Source: UBA6049 sp965662345 (GTDB taxonomy: Bacteria; Bacteroidota; Bacteroidia; Flavobacteriales_G; Salibacteraceae). Taken from it: a stretch of 64,000 nt of DNA. Positions 34,317-41,822 of the stretch are shown piece by piece. Within the stretch, counting starts at the first letter, position 1; each line of letters starts with the position of its first letter. Under the pieces are notes generated by a model. The model saw only the letters and a program-made list of their open reading frames with translations, was not told the origin of the DNA and made no database searches. The position numbers and the translations under genes were made by a program. The stretch is taken from positions 1 through 64,000 of the forward strand of contig CBFIHE010000001.1 of NCBI GenBank assembly GCA_965662345.1, written 5' to 3'.

Positions 34317-34610
34317 CTAGTGTAAAATTGAATGAGCATCGCTAACGAAACAGATTCCTCCTGTTTCGCTAAGTAAATCTCTAATGGGTTCCTTAAATCT
34401 GTTTAACTCTTGATCTGTACATCCAACTAGAACCATGCAGTTCATGAATGCATCGCTTAAACCTTCACCATCTTGTATTCCTCTGGAGCCTTTACCTATT
34501 ACACGTTTAACCACGCTGTAGCCAGAAACTTTGGCTTCTTCTAGCATGCTCAACACCGATTCTAGCTCCAGCGTACTAATGATGATTTCTACCCGTTTAA
34601 TTTGTTGCAT
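34317..34610 (-). CDS. sbtB: SbtB-like PII signalling protein
   Basis: Short PII-superfamily protein, 97 residues. It keeps the PII core strands (KRVEIIISTLELESVLSMLE) and the T-loop-like segment SGYSVVKRVIGKGSRGIQDG, in which GKGSRG recalls SbtB of cyanobacteria. The second half is NCMVLVGCTDQELNRFKEPI and GGICFVSDAHSILH. The Cys-rich C-terminal extension of many cyanobacterial SbtB proteins is absent. SbtB binds adenine nucleotides and controls the SbtA permease; the gene starts 3 bp after sbtA, which makes this the likely role here. Confidence 0.8.
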   Translation of the reverse strand: MQQIKRVEIIISTLELESVLSMLEEAKVSGYSVVKRVIGKGSRGIQDGEGLSDAFMNCMVLVGCTDQELNRFKEPIRDLLSETGGICFVSDAHSILH

Positions 34611-34613
34611 ATG

Positions 34614-35594
34614 CTATCCGTTGAAGAGTTGAATTAAGTACGTATACAATGGAATTCCTACCAAAATATTCAATGGGAATGTTATGGCTAGAGACATGGG
34701 AACATATATTCCAGGGCTTGCTTTTGGTACCGCAATGCGCATGGCTGCGGGCACTGCAATGTAAGAAGCACTGGCTGCCAAAATAGTTAAGAGCAACGAA
34801 TCTCCTTGAGATAAACAAATTAAGTTACTTACGTAGATGGCGAGGAGCGCGTTAAAAACGGGTAACAATATTCCCGTAGCTAGTAAGAAACTACCAGCAG
34901 CTTTTAAGGTGCGGACCCGCTTGGCGGCAACTAAACCCATATCCAGCAAGAATATCACCAAGACCCCCTTGAAAATATCATCGGTGAATGGTTTTAAACC
35001 GGCAATTGCCTTGTCGTTGGCTAAAGCGCCAATGAGTAAGCTGCCTAAAATAAGCACAACAGAGCCATTAGTAAAGGCCTCATGAAGAACTTTACCCATA
35101 GTACCCCTTCTTGATGTTGATTTGGTCTCTTCTTTAGTTTTGAAAAAATTAATCATCATTACCCCTACAATAATAGCGGGCGACTCCATGAGAGCTAGTG
35201 CCGCAACCATGTGGCCGCCATAGTCTATTCCATTGTCTTGAAGAAAGGAAACAGCGGTAATGAAGGTAACGGCACTTACGGAGCCGTATGTTGCTGCTAA
35301 AGCTCCAGCATTGTAGATGTCTAGCTTTAACTTAAATAAGAAAAAGCTAAACACGGGTACAATGCAAGCGAACAGCACTGCTGCAGACAATGAACCCAAC
35401 ACATCTAATCCTAAACCACTATGGTGTAGTTCGACCCCTCCCTTGAATCCAATTGCCAACAAGAGATAAAGACTAAACAGCTTGGGGAGCGGTTGAGGTA
35501 TTTCTAAATCAGATTTAATAAAAACCGCAACCATTCCCAACAAGAAGAAGAGTAGAGGTGGATTAACTAAGTTTTGAATTAAGGATGCATCCAT
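34614..35594 (-). CDS. sbtA: Sodium-dependent bicarbonate permease SbtA family
   Basis: Inner-membrane Na+/HCO3- symporter family, 326 residues, about ten helices in two inverted halves. Family segments are PPLLFFLLGMVAVFIKSDLE, LYLLLAIGFKGGVELH near the N-terminus, GALAATYGSVSAVTFITAVS at about 107 and LTILAASASYIAVPAAMRIA near 275. A hydrophilic loop at about 165-180 (KTKEETKSTSRRG) separates the halves. It is followed by sbtB in the same operon. Marine Flavobacteria are known to carry SbtA, probably feeding anaplerotic carboxylases. The Na+ gradient could come from the Na+-NQR encoded in this window. Confidence 0.9.
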   Translation of the reverse strand: MDASLIQNLVNPPLLFFLLGMVAVFIKSDLEIPQPLPKLFSLYLLLAIGFKGGVELHHSGLGLDVLGSLSAAVLFACIVPVFSFFLFKLKLDIYNAGALAATYGSVSAVTFITAVSFLQDNGIDYGGHMVAALALMESPAIIVGVMMINFFKTKEETKSTSRRGTMGKVLHEAFTNGSVVLILGSLLIGALANDKAIAGLKPFTDDIFKGVLVIFLLDMGLVAAKRVRTLKAAGSFLLATGILLPVFNALLAIYVSNLICLSQGDSLLLTILAASASYIAVPAAMRIAVPKASPGIYVPMSLAITFPLNILVGIPLYTYLIQLFNG

Positions 35595-35628
35595 GTGAAT
35601 TTTGCTTATTCAAAATTAGATGGTTTCC

Positions 35629-35790
35629 TCATTCTTTTTTGAGTCGCCCTGCTTTTTTTAATTCACGATGTATGATGAATTCCAACTGCCCGTTTACGCT
35701 CCTAAACTCGTCTGAAGCCAAACGCTCTAATGCATCATACGTTTCTTGATTCAAGCGCAGTACAAATGATTTTTTGGCTTGTTTAGCCAT
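35629..35790 (-). CDS. Arc-type ribbon-helix-helix DNA-binding protein (53 aa)
   Basis: Small protein with a strong Shine-Dalgarno (AGGAGG, 7 nt before ATG). It reads MAKQAKKSFVLRLNQETYDA at the start: the ribbon strand KSFVLRLN, helix A (ETYDALERLASDEFR) and helix B (SVNGQLEFIIHREL), then a basic tail. This is the Arc/MetJ-type RHH fold, which binds operators as a dimer of dimers. It sits between the SPFH and sbtA genes. An inverted repeat at 36673-36691 covers the operon's start point and is a plausible operator. Related RHH proteins beside SPFH genes occur in other Bacteroidota; their targets are not known to me. Confidence 0.85.
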   Translation of the reverse strand: MAKQAKKSFVLRLNQETYDALERLASDEFRSVNGQLEFIIHRELKKAGRLKKE

Positions 35791-35806
35791 TTAAAACCTC
35801 CTGTTT

Positions 35807-36664
35807 TTAGTAGAGACTACCTGTGTTTACTACAGGTGAAGCGTTTTTATCTGAACACAACACCACCATAAGGTTGCTTACCATGGTTGCTTTTCGCTCT
35901 TCATCTAGTTTTACTGTGTCGCCTTTTTCTAGGTGTTCTATAGCCATGTCTACCATACTTACCGCGCCTTCAACAATCTTATGTCTTGCTGCAATTATGG
36001 CGGTGGCTTGTTGGCGTTGAAGCATGGCTCCCGCTATTTCTTCTGAATATGCTAAATGGTTGATTCTTGCCTCAATCACATGAATACCTGCCATAGCCAA
36101 TCGTTCTTGAAGTTCGGTTTCTAATACGTTATTCACCTCTTCTCCACCTCCTCTTAAGGTAAGGTCATGGGTTTCGTTATCCTCAAAGTTGTCATACGGG
36201 TATTTGCCTGCTAGTGTTCTTAATGCAGCATCGCTTTGCACATGTACATAATTGATATAATCATCTACATGAAAAGCTGCTTTTGCGGTGTCTTCAACTT
36301 TCCAAACAACTACGGCACTAATAATGATTGGATTACCTAAGTTGTCGTTAACCTTGATTTTATCTGTATCAAAATTTCTTGCACGTAGAGAGATTCGTTT
36401 CTTAGTGAAGAATGGATTAGCCCAAAAGAAGCCATGTTTTTTGATTGTTCCTTTGTATTCTCCAAATAGGGTGAGCACTTTAGACTCATTTGGGTTCACA
36501 ATAAAATAGCCAGGAAGTGTTATGATAAACACTAAAATCAAAGGTATAATAACAAATACCAAATGAGTGAAAACGATGTTAGCAATGATGGTAGCTAACA
36601 AGGCCGCGTGAATGAGGAGCCACATGTAGCCGCTCTGTGCTGAAGTATCTTTTTCTTGAATCAT
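35807..36664 (-). CDS. SPFH/band 7 domain membrane protein
   Basis: Slipin/stomatin-like protein, 285 residues. Two hydrophobic segments (about 13-32 and 36-55) form a hairpin anchor, then the SPFH domain from about 60 (YFIVNPNESKVLTLFGEYKG ... ISLRARNFDTDKIKVND) and a C-terminal helix (YSEEIAGAMLQRQQATAIIA) followed by GAVSMVDMAIEHLEKGD. Such proteins assemble in membrane microdomains and stabilise or scaffold membrane complexes. It opens the operon with the RHH gene, sbtA, sbtB and thioesterase, so SbtA is a possible client. Confidence 0.88.
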   Translation of the reverse strand: MIQEKDTSAQSGYMWLLIHAALLATIIANIVFTHLVFVIIPLILVFIITLPGYFIVNPNESKVLTLFGEYKGTIKKHGFFWANPFFTKKRISLRARNFDTDKIKVNDNLGNPIIISAVVVWKVEDTAKAAFHVDDYINYVHVQSDAALRTLAGKYPYDNFEDNETHDLTLRGGGEEVNNVLETELQERLAMAGIHVIEARINHLAYSEEIAGAMLQRQQATAIIAARHKIVEGAVSMVDMAIEHLEKGDTVKLDEERKATMVSNLMVVLCSDKNASPVVNTGSLY

Positions 36665-36672
36665 AATTAAAG

Positions 36673-36691
36673 TGATATTAAAATAATATCA
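36673..36691. promoter_or_regulatory. Inverted repeat at the SPFH-sbt operon start point
   Basis: TGATATTA, 3-nt spacer, TAATATCA: perfect 8-bp arms. It begins inside the -7 box and covers the predicted transcription start, a typical repressor position. The 53-residue RHH protein of the operon is the obvious candidate to bind it. The site is A/T-only apart from one G and one C, so chance is possible. Confidence 0.45.
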
Positions 36692-36719
36692 AATATAATC
36701 ATTTTGAATAAAAGAACAA
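36690..36719 (-). promoter_or_regulatory. Promoter of the SPFH-RHH-sbtAB operon
   Basis: Minus-strand TTG (36717-36719), 19-nt spacer, TATATTTG (36690-36697): an exact -7 box with normal spacing. The SPFH start is 25 nt after the box. Confidence 0.6.
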
Positions 36720-36736
36720 GGAGCGACTGGGAGTGT

Positions 36737-36744
36737 TATTTTTG
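36737..36744 (+). promoter_or_regulatory. -7 promoter box of the nitroreductase gene
   Basis: TATTTTTG, an exact TAnnTTTG match 17 nt before the ATG, back to back with the divergent SPFH promoter. Confidence 0.45.
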
Positions 36745-36761
36745 TTCTAAAGAGTTACACC

Positions 36762-37352
36762 ATGAGATTCAACGTTAGTGAGATAAATGAGTGCATTCGC
36801 ACGAGAAGAACCATCTTTCCTGAGCAGTTTTCAGAACGTAAAGTGCAGAAGGAACTAATAGAGGTGATGCTAGAGAACGCTAGATGGGCTCCAACGCATA
36901 AGCTTACCCAGCCATGGCGGTTTAAAGTTTTTTACGGAGAGGGTTTAAAGACTTTTGGAGATTGGCATGCAGATACTTACAAGGCCATAACACCAGCAGA
37001 TTCATTCAAAGAAATGAAGTATAGAAAGCTTAAGGAAAGACCTTTAAAAGCTTCTGCTGTTATAGCGATAATTATGAAGCGTGATGAAAAGCTGGCTGTT
37101 CCGGAGGTAGAAGAAGTTGCGGCTGTGAGTGCAGCAGTTCAGAATATGTATATAACAGCAAGTGCATATGGTTTGGCTGCTTATTGGGGTTCTGGTGGAT
37201 TAACATATACCCAAGAGATGAAAGATTATCTTGGGCTCGAGCATAACGATATGTGCATGGGATTGTTTTTTGTTGGCTACCCCGATATTGAATGGCCTAA
37301 AAGAACAGAGCGTTTGGAGCGCAGGCACATTGCAGAATGGATTGAAGAATAA
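36762..37352 (+). CDS. Nitroreductase family protein
   Basis: FMN-dependent NAD(P)H oxidoreductase fold, 196 residues. It has IRTRRTIFPEQFSERKVQKE at the N-terminus, MLENARWAPTHKLTQPWRF (FMN-binding loop) and the C-terminal YGLAAYWGSGGLTYTQEM with FFVGYPDIEWPKR. It is close to the YdjA-like single-domain type. The physiological substrate is unknown. Single-gene unit between its own promoter and the terminator at 37351-37385. Confidence 0.9.
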   Translation: MRFNVSEINECIRTRRTIFPEQFSERKVQKELIEVMLENARWAPTHKLTQPWRFKVFYGEGLKTFGDWHADTYKAITPADSFKEMKYRKLKERPLKASAVIAIIMKRDEKLAVPEVEEVAAVSAAVQNMYITASAYGLAAYWGSGGLTYTQEMKDYLGLEHNDMCMGLFFVGYPDIEWPKRTERLERRHIAEWIEE

Positions 37353-37385
37353 AAAAAGGCCCGAGGTTCACTCGGGCCTTTTTTC
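37351..37385. terminator. Bidirectional terminator between nitroreductase and DUF1573 genes
   Basis: 8-bp stem GGCCCGAG/CTCGGGCC (37358-37365 with 37371-37378), loop GTTCA, flanked by seven A and six T, so it works on both strands. It overlaps the nitroreductase stop by two bases. Confidence 0.9.
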
Positions 37386-37402
37386 TATCCTTTACTAAAC
37401 GC

Positions 37403-37954
37403 TTAAGAAGCCGTTTCCACTTCTGCAGAAATAGTTAAACGTGTATCTCTTGGTTCTGTATTAGCAGTAATGGTAACTGTTTTTGCTTGTTTTCCTTGCT
37501 GCTTTCCTGGTTTGTAAACCACTCTAATTTCACCAGTCTCACCTGGGGCTACAGGCTCACGAGGCCACTCAGGTACAGTACATCCACATGAACCGCGAGC
37601 ATTCTCAATTATTAATGGGTTGTCTCCAGTATTGGTAAATGTGAATACTTTCTCATGCTCAGAGTCTTGTGTAATTGCTCCAAAGTTATGCTCCATTTCA
37701 GCAAACTTCATTCCTGTAGGAGGATTCATTGGCTTTTGCTGTTGCGGCTGTTGTTGCGGCATCATCTGAATGTTAGGGTCAGCAGAATTGATGCTAGCTG
37801 GCTGCTGAGGTGCTGAAGACGCAGCTTGAGATACAGGAGCAGCGCTTGTTCTTCGTGTTGGTAGGTCTTCTTTGATAAAGGTACCGTAGATTACCGTGGC
37901 GGCAATCACTACGAGTAAACCCAGTTGAATGTTGCTTTTCATTTGATCGTCCAT
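37403..37954 (-). CDS. Membrane-anchored DUF1573 protein
   Basis: 183 residues: one N-terminal helix (about 7-24, IQLGLLVVIAATVIYGTFI), a low-complexity Ala/Pro/Gln linker to about 80 with runs of QQ and QP, then a DUF1573 beta-sandwich (FAEMEHNFGAITQDSEHEKV, FTNTGDNPLIIENARGSCGC, TVPEWPREPVAPGETGEIRV). The CGC motif of this family is present. Its function is unknown; the domain is exposed outside the inner membrane. A -7 variant TAAATTCG (37979-37986 minus) lies 24 nt upstream. Confidence 0.88.
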   Translation of the reverse strand: MDDQMKSNIQLGLLVVIAATVIYGTFIKEDLPTRRTSAAPVSQAASSAPQQPASINSADPNIQMMPQQQPQQQKPMNPPTGMKFAEMEHNFGAITQDSEHEKVFTFTNTGDNPLIIENARGSCGCTVPEWPREPVAPGETGEIRVVYKPGKQQGKQAKTVTITANTEPRDTRLTISAEVETAS

Positions 37955-38004
37955 CTTTGTTTTGATTTGGTTCGTTGCGAATTTATATAATCCTCGTTAT
38001 GGTG

Positions 38005-39591
38005 CTACCTGTATGAAATGTTAAAGGAATCAAAAGCTTTGCCTTCAATCGCATCAACCGCCTTGTTAAAGCCTTCATTAGTAGCATTTGTAACTTGGTA
38101 GAAAGCACCGCGAGGGTAGAGCCCTCTGGCAATTAAAGCTTTTAAGGTGTTGTAAATCAATTTTTCAGATTTGGTGTATCCTGCCTCATCCCACTCTAAA
38201 TCTTCAGATTCTAAGTACGTTTTGAAAGGAATCTCTAAGACATCTTTTGATGAAAAAGACTCCACAAAGGATGAAATTCCATTATGTGAAGCAATTAGTG
38301 CTTCGCGATGCTGGTCTAAATAAACCAAACTGAAATTAGAAAGAAAGCCACCTCTAACGAGCTTACCGTAAAAATCTGAACTGCCTGTAGTGTCTAACGG
38401 AATGAATATATCTGGCATGATACCACCTCCACCGTAAACTGTACGTTCGTTTATACGAGTCTTGTATTTTAAAGAATCTGGAAAGCGTATAGAATCTGGA
38501 TGTGTAAACTCCCCATGTTTAAAACGTTCATTTAAATCGTTATAATAAGCTTCTAAACCTTCTTCATAGGGTTTTTGAATACTTCTTCCGCTTGGTGTGT
38601 AGTATCTAGAAGTGGTTAATCTAATTGCACTGCCGTCTGGCAAAGAGAAAGGCTTTTGAACCAATCCTTTTCCAAAAGATCTTCGCCCGATAACCAATCC
38701 GCGATCCCAATCTTGAATGGCACCTGATACAATTTCAGAAGCTGATGCTGATCCTTCATCAACAAGAACAACAAGTTTTCCTTTCTCAAAAGAGCCTGAA
38801 GAGGTTGAGCTAAACTCTTCTCTAGGATAAGATCGGCCTTCTGTGTAAACAATCAGTTTGTTTTTAGATAAAAACTCATCAGCCAAATCAATCGCAATAT
38901 CTAGATATCCACCACTATTACCGCGTAAGTCTAGTATCATGCTTTTCATTCCTTCTTTATTCAAAGAATCCAATGCTTCATGAATTTCATCCATGCTCGT
39001 TCGGGCAAAGCGATTTAGTTTGATATATCCAATTTTAGATGTAGCCATGTATGCTGCATCAACAGAATAGATAGGGATTTTGTCTCTGGTAATGTTAAAC
39101 TCGATGAGGTTTTTTACGCGTTTGCGCTTGATGCCAACAGTTACCTTGCTGCCTTTTTCGCCTCTGAGGTTATCCATTACATCTTGATTGGTATATCCAA
39201 CTCCAGCTACCTTATCTCCGTTGATTGCAATGATTTTATCTCCAGATTGTATTCCCAATTTTTCTGAGGGTCCGCCAGATATAGGAGAAACAACTACAAT
39301 TGTGTCATGCAATATATTGAACTGAATACCTATTCCTTCAAAGTTACCTTGAAGTGGCTCGTTCATACGTTGTAAATCTTCTAGAGGAATGTAACTGCTA
39401 TGTGGATCTAAATCTTCAAGTATTCCATAGATAGCAGACTCTACAAGCGTGCTTGCATCAACTGAGTCTACATACGCCAGTTCTACATACTTAAAAAACG
39501 AGCGAAGTTTGTTTTCTGCCAATGGATCTACTTGGGCCGTTAGCATTTGAGGCAAAAACAAACCAAGTAGGGCAATAATTCTTATGCGCAT
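38005..39591 (-). CDS. S41 family C-terminal processing protease (CtpA-like)
   Basis: Periplasmic serine protease, 528 residues from MRIRIIALLG (an upstream TTG at 39612 would add seven residues before this signal peptide). The PDZ domain spans about 85-165 (LGIQSGDKIIAINGDKVAGV). In the S41 domain the nucleophile Ser lies in VLVDEGSASASEIVSGAIQD and the general-base Lys in IGRRSFGKGLVQKPFSL. The Ser/Lys dyad is intact. The C-terminus is a family-typical helical extension. It follows the 708-residue barrel/SPOR gene by 28 bp, so the two could be co-transcribed. Confidence 0.93.
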   Translation of the reverse strand: MRIRIIALLGLFLPQMLTAQVDPLAENKLRSFFKYVELAYVDSVDASTLVESAIYGILEDLDPHSSYIPLEDLQRMNEPLQGNFEGIGIQFNILHDTIVVVSPISGGPSEKLGIQSGDKIIAINGDKVAGVGYTNQDVMDNLRGEKGSKVTVGIKRKRVKNLIEFNITRDKIPIYSVDAAYMATSKIGYIKLNRFARTSMDEIHEALDSLNKEGMKSMILDLRGNSGGYLDIAIDLADEFLSKNKLIVYTEGRSYPREEFSSTSSGSFEKGKLVVLVDEGSASASEIVSGAIQDWDRGLVIGRRSFGKGLVQKPFSLPDGSAIRLTTSRYYTPSGRSIQKPYEEGLEAYYNDLNERFKHGEFTHPDSIRFPDSLKYKTRINERTVYGGGGIMPDIFIPLDTTGSSDFYGKLVRGGFLSNFSLVYLDQHREALIASHNGISSFVESFSSKDVLEIPFKTYLESEDLEWDEAGYTKSEKLIYNTLKALIARGLYPRGAFYQVTNATNEGFNKAVDAIEGKAFDSFNISYR

Positions 39592-39619
39592 GAAAAATGT
39601 GTTTATCCTCAACTAAGGA

Positions 39620-41746
39620 TTATTTAGCCAATTCTATGGCTTTTCTTGCAGGAATAATTTCACCTAGGTATTCACCGACTACGAAGCACCCGTTATAACC
39701 TTGAGTTCTCAACTCTTTCTTGTATGCATTGGCTTCTGCATAGTTGTTGAAATCACCAACTACGTAGTGCGTTATACCTTGTGCATCTACAATTTGTTGC
39801 AAATCAGAAAAAGTCATGTAAGATTCCATAACATCTGTTGCTACTTGACTTTTGTAGGTGCCTAACTGAACCTTAAACTTCAAGAATTCTTTTTGCTCAT
39901 TAGTTAGACTAACGTCAGAAGGTAGTTTGCTAATTCCGCTAGTACCACCTTGTGCTACAGATTTGATATCCACCTTTGTACCACCTTTAATAGCTACTAC
40001 ATATGCACCGTTAAAGCCTTCTGCTATAGCTCTTACTTTGGCGACAGCAGCTTTTGAGTAAGAGTCAAATGGTGCGGAATAGTATCTGGTGAAGCCATCT
40101 GCTGATGATACAGCCATAATATTATCCCAGTTTCTAAATACTTTTTCGTTTGCCTTTTTCTTGAAAGCTCCTAATTGTACACGGTAAACAACTGGTTGCG
40201 TGCTGTTATCAGTTACATTATTATCAAAGTGGGCTACTCCTTCTTCAGAAATGAAATTAGGTCTGCTATCTACACTGCGTATTGAGCCATCAGGACTTAC
40301 AGAAACTACACTTTCTGTAGTGAGGCCAGCGGAGCTCATAGCATCACGCTGTTCGTTGGCCTGGGAAATGTTGCTGTATTTTCCAACTACGAGTACAATG
40401 TTATCTCCCTGATTAAGAGTTTGTACATCGCTGTAATTCAGCATATTATTTACAATGTCACTAGGAATCCCATCGTTGTAGGTTCCCATTTTAACCGCAT
40501 AATAGGTTTTGCGATTCTCGCGTTTGCGCTTTGTACGTTTAGTGATTAAATCAATGGTGTAAGACTCAGCTTCAATTTTAGAATACTGACCAGTAGAATC
40601 TATGTAAGCCAAGAACAGTTGTTCTATACGCTCATCTGTATAGGTTACCCCTACGGTATCTACAATTGCTCCTGGAGCAGAATTAAGCTCTTCATCTTTG
40701 TAATTACCAACAGCATCACCATCATCATCCAATGGGCATCCATAAGCATCAACAGCTGCACCTTCAGGTGTTCCTGCACACAAATCATCAAAATCCATTA
40801 CCCCATCACCATCTTCATCGCCATTGGCTACAAATAAGAATGGTGTATCATCATCTTCAATGATTTCTACTTTTTTGTGCCTGCTAATGTTGTAAGCTAA
40901 GTTGAATCCTACGTAAAGTAGATTGTCGTTGGCATCATCTCCTTTGCGTGAACCTGCACTTTCTGCGGTAACTCCATCCATGTAATCTGTAAACATAAAG
41001 TGGTAAGTAGCTCCAATTCTAAAATTCCACTTTGGAGTCATAATCATATTTACACCAGCGCTTACTGGTACGGCCAATGTGAACTCATTATATGAACCCA
41101 ATTCGTTTTCATAGAATGTCCGAATATCTGTTTCATATTCATAATCACGTTGCAAGCGAACAGAAAGCTCTTCAGCATTTGGTGCTGATTCATCCATATT
41201 TCTGATGGTACCATCTGACCAATAGAAATAGTTGTTGCCATACTCATCTATCAAATCTGTTCTAGAACGAAAGTCTATGTATTCAAAACCAACTCCGATA
41301 TACGGCTCAACAACTCGGTCTGGCTTAAGGATATGATCGAAATTGTAAAGAACGCTTATTCCTCCACCAGTAAGCGTAGAGCTAAAGTTCCTGTTTTTGT
41401 TTATTAAACGTTCGTTGGCAGATACCGTTCCACCCCAAACATTAAATTCTGCGCTTAAAAAAGGATTTAGAGGTTGTGTAACCGCTAAGTTTAGAGCAAC
41501 TCGTGAGGTAATGGGGTTGTTGGTTCTATAGTTTGCACTTATATCTCCATAGTATGTAAGAACGCCAAGTCCTAGACCTATGGTTGGGGTAGGAACAGGC
41601 TCTGGTTCATTGTACGACTCATCGAGTTTCTGAACTTTAGGTTTTTGCGGTTTAGGTTCAGGGCTGTTAGAATCTTCTTGAGCCCAAGCTCCTGAAACAA
41701 CTAGAATTGCTATAAATACGGATAAAAAACGTAGTACCAACTTCAC
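39620..41746 (-). CDS. Outer-membrane barrel with TSP3 calcium repeat and three SPOR-like repeats
   Basis: 708 residues with a signal peptide (MKLVLRFLSVFIAILVVSGAWA). The order is a Pro/Lys-rich spacer to about 50, a beta-barrel of about 55-300 (GLGLGVLTYYGDISANYRTN ... LLYVGFNLAYNISRHKKVEI), a TSP3-type Ca2+ loop (NGDEDGDGVMDFDDLCAGTP) near 310, and three tandem SPOR-like repeats from about 415 (RKTYYAVKMGTYNDG; VVYRVQLGAFKKKAN; LKFKVQLGTYKSQVA, each ending YVVxxx-type strands). SPOR domains bind denuded peptidoglycan, so this may tether outer membrane to wall. Exact family unknown to me. It precedes the S41 protease gene. Confidence 0.8.
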   Translation of the reverse strand: MKLVLRFLSVFIAILVVSGAWAQEDSNSPEPKPQKPKVQKLDESYNEPEPVPTPTIGLGLGVLTYYGDISANYRTNNPITSRVALNLAVTQPLNPFLSAEFNVWGGTVSANERLINKNRNFSSTLTGGGISVLYNFDHILKPDRVVEPYIGVGFEYIDFRSRTDLIDEYGNNYFYWSDGTIRNMDESAPNAEELSVRLQRDYEYETDIRTFYENELGSYNEFTLAVPVSAGVNMIMTPKWNFRIGATYHFMFTDYMDGVTAESAGSRKGDDANDNLLYVGFNLAYNISRHKKVEIIEDDDTPFLFVANGDEDGDGVMDFDDLCAGTPEGAAVDAYGCPLDDDGDAVGNYKDEELNSAPGAIVDTVGVTYTDERIEQLFLAYIDSTGQYSKIEAESYTIDLITKRTKRKRENRKTYYAVKMGTYNDGIPSDIVNNMLNYSDVQTLNQGDNIVLVVGKYSNISQANEQRDAMSSAGLTTESVVSVSPDGSIRSVDSRPNFISEEGVAHFDNNVTDNSTQPVVYRVQLGAFKKKANEKVFRNWDNIMAVSSADGFTRYYSAPFDSYSKAAVAKVRAIAEGFNGAYVVAIKGGTKVDIKSVAQGGTSGISKLPSDVSLTNEQKEFLKFKVQLGTYKSQVATDVMESYMTFSDLQQIVDAQGITHYVVGDFNNYAEANAYKKELRTQGYNGCFVVGEYLGEIIPARKAIELAK

Positions 41747-41822
41747 ACCCTTGGGATTAGAATTTCATAGTTTGTAAAATCGGTCTAAAATAAGCATTTC
41801 CATTCACAAGAACGGAACCTAT

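Noticed and set aside
37740..37830. Tandem repeat in the DUF1573 gene
   Set aside because: Gln/Pro/Ala-rich linker with irregular codons, not a true nucleotide repeat or CRISPR-like array.
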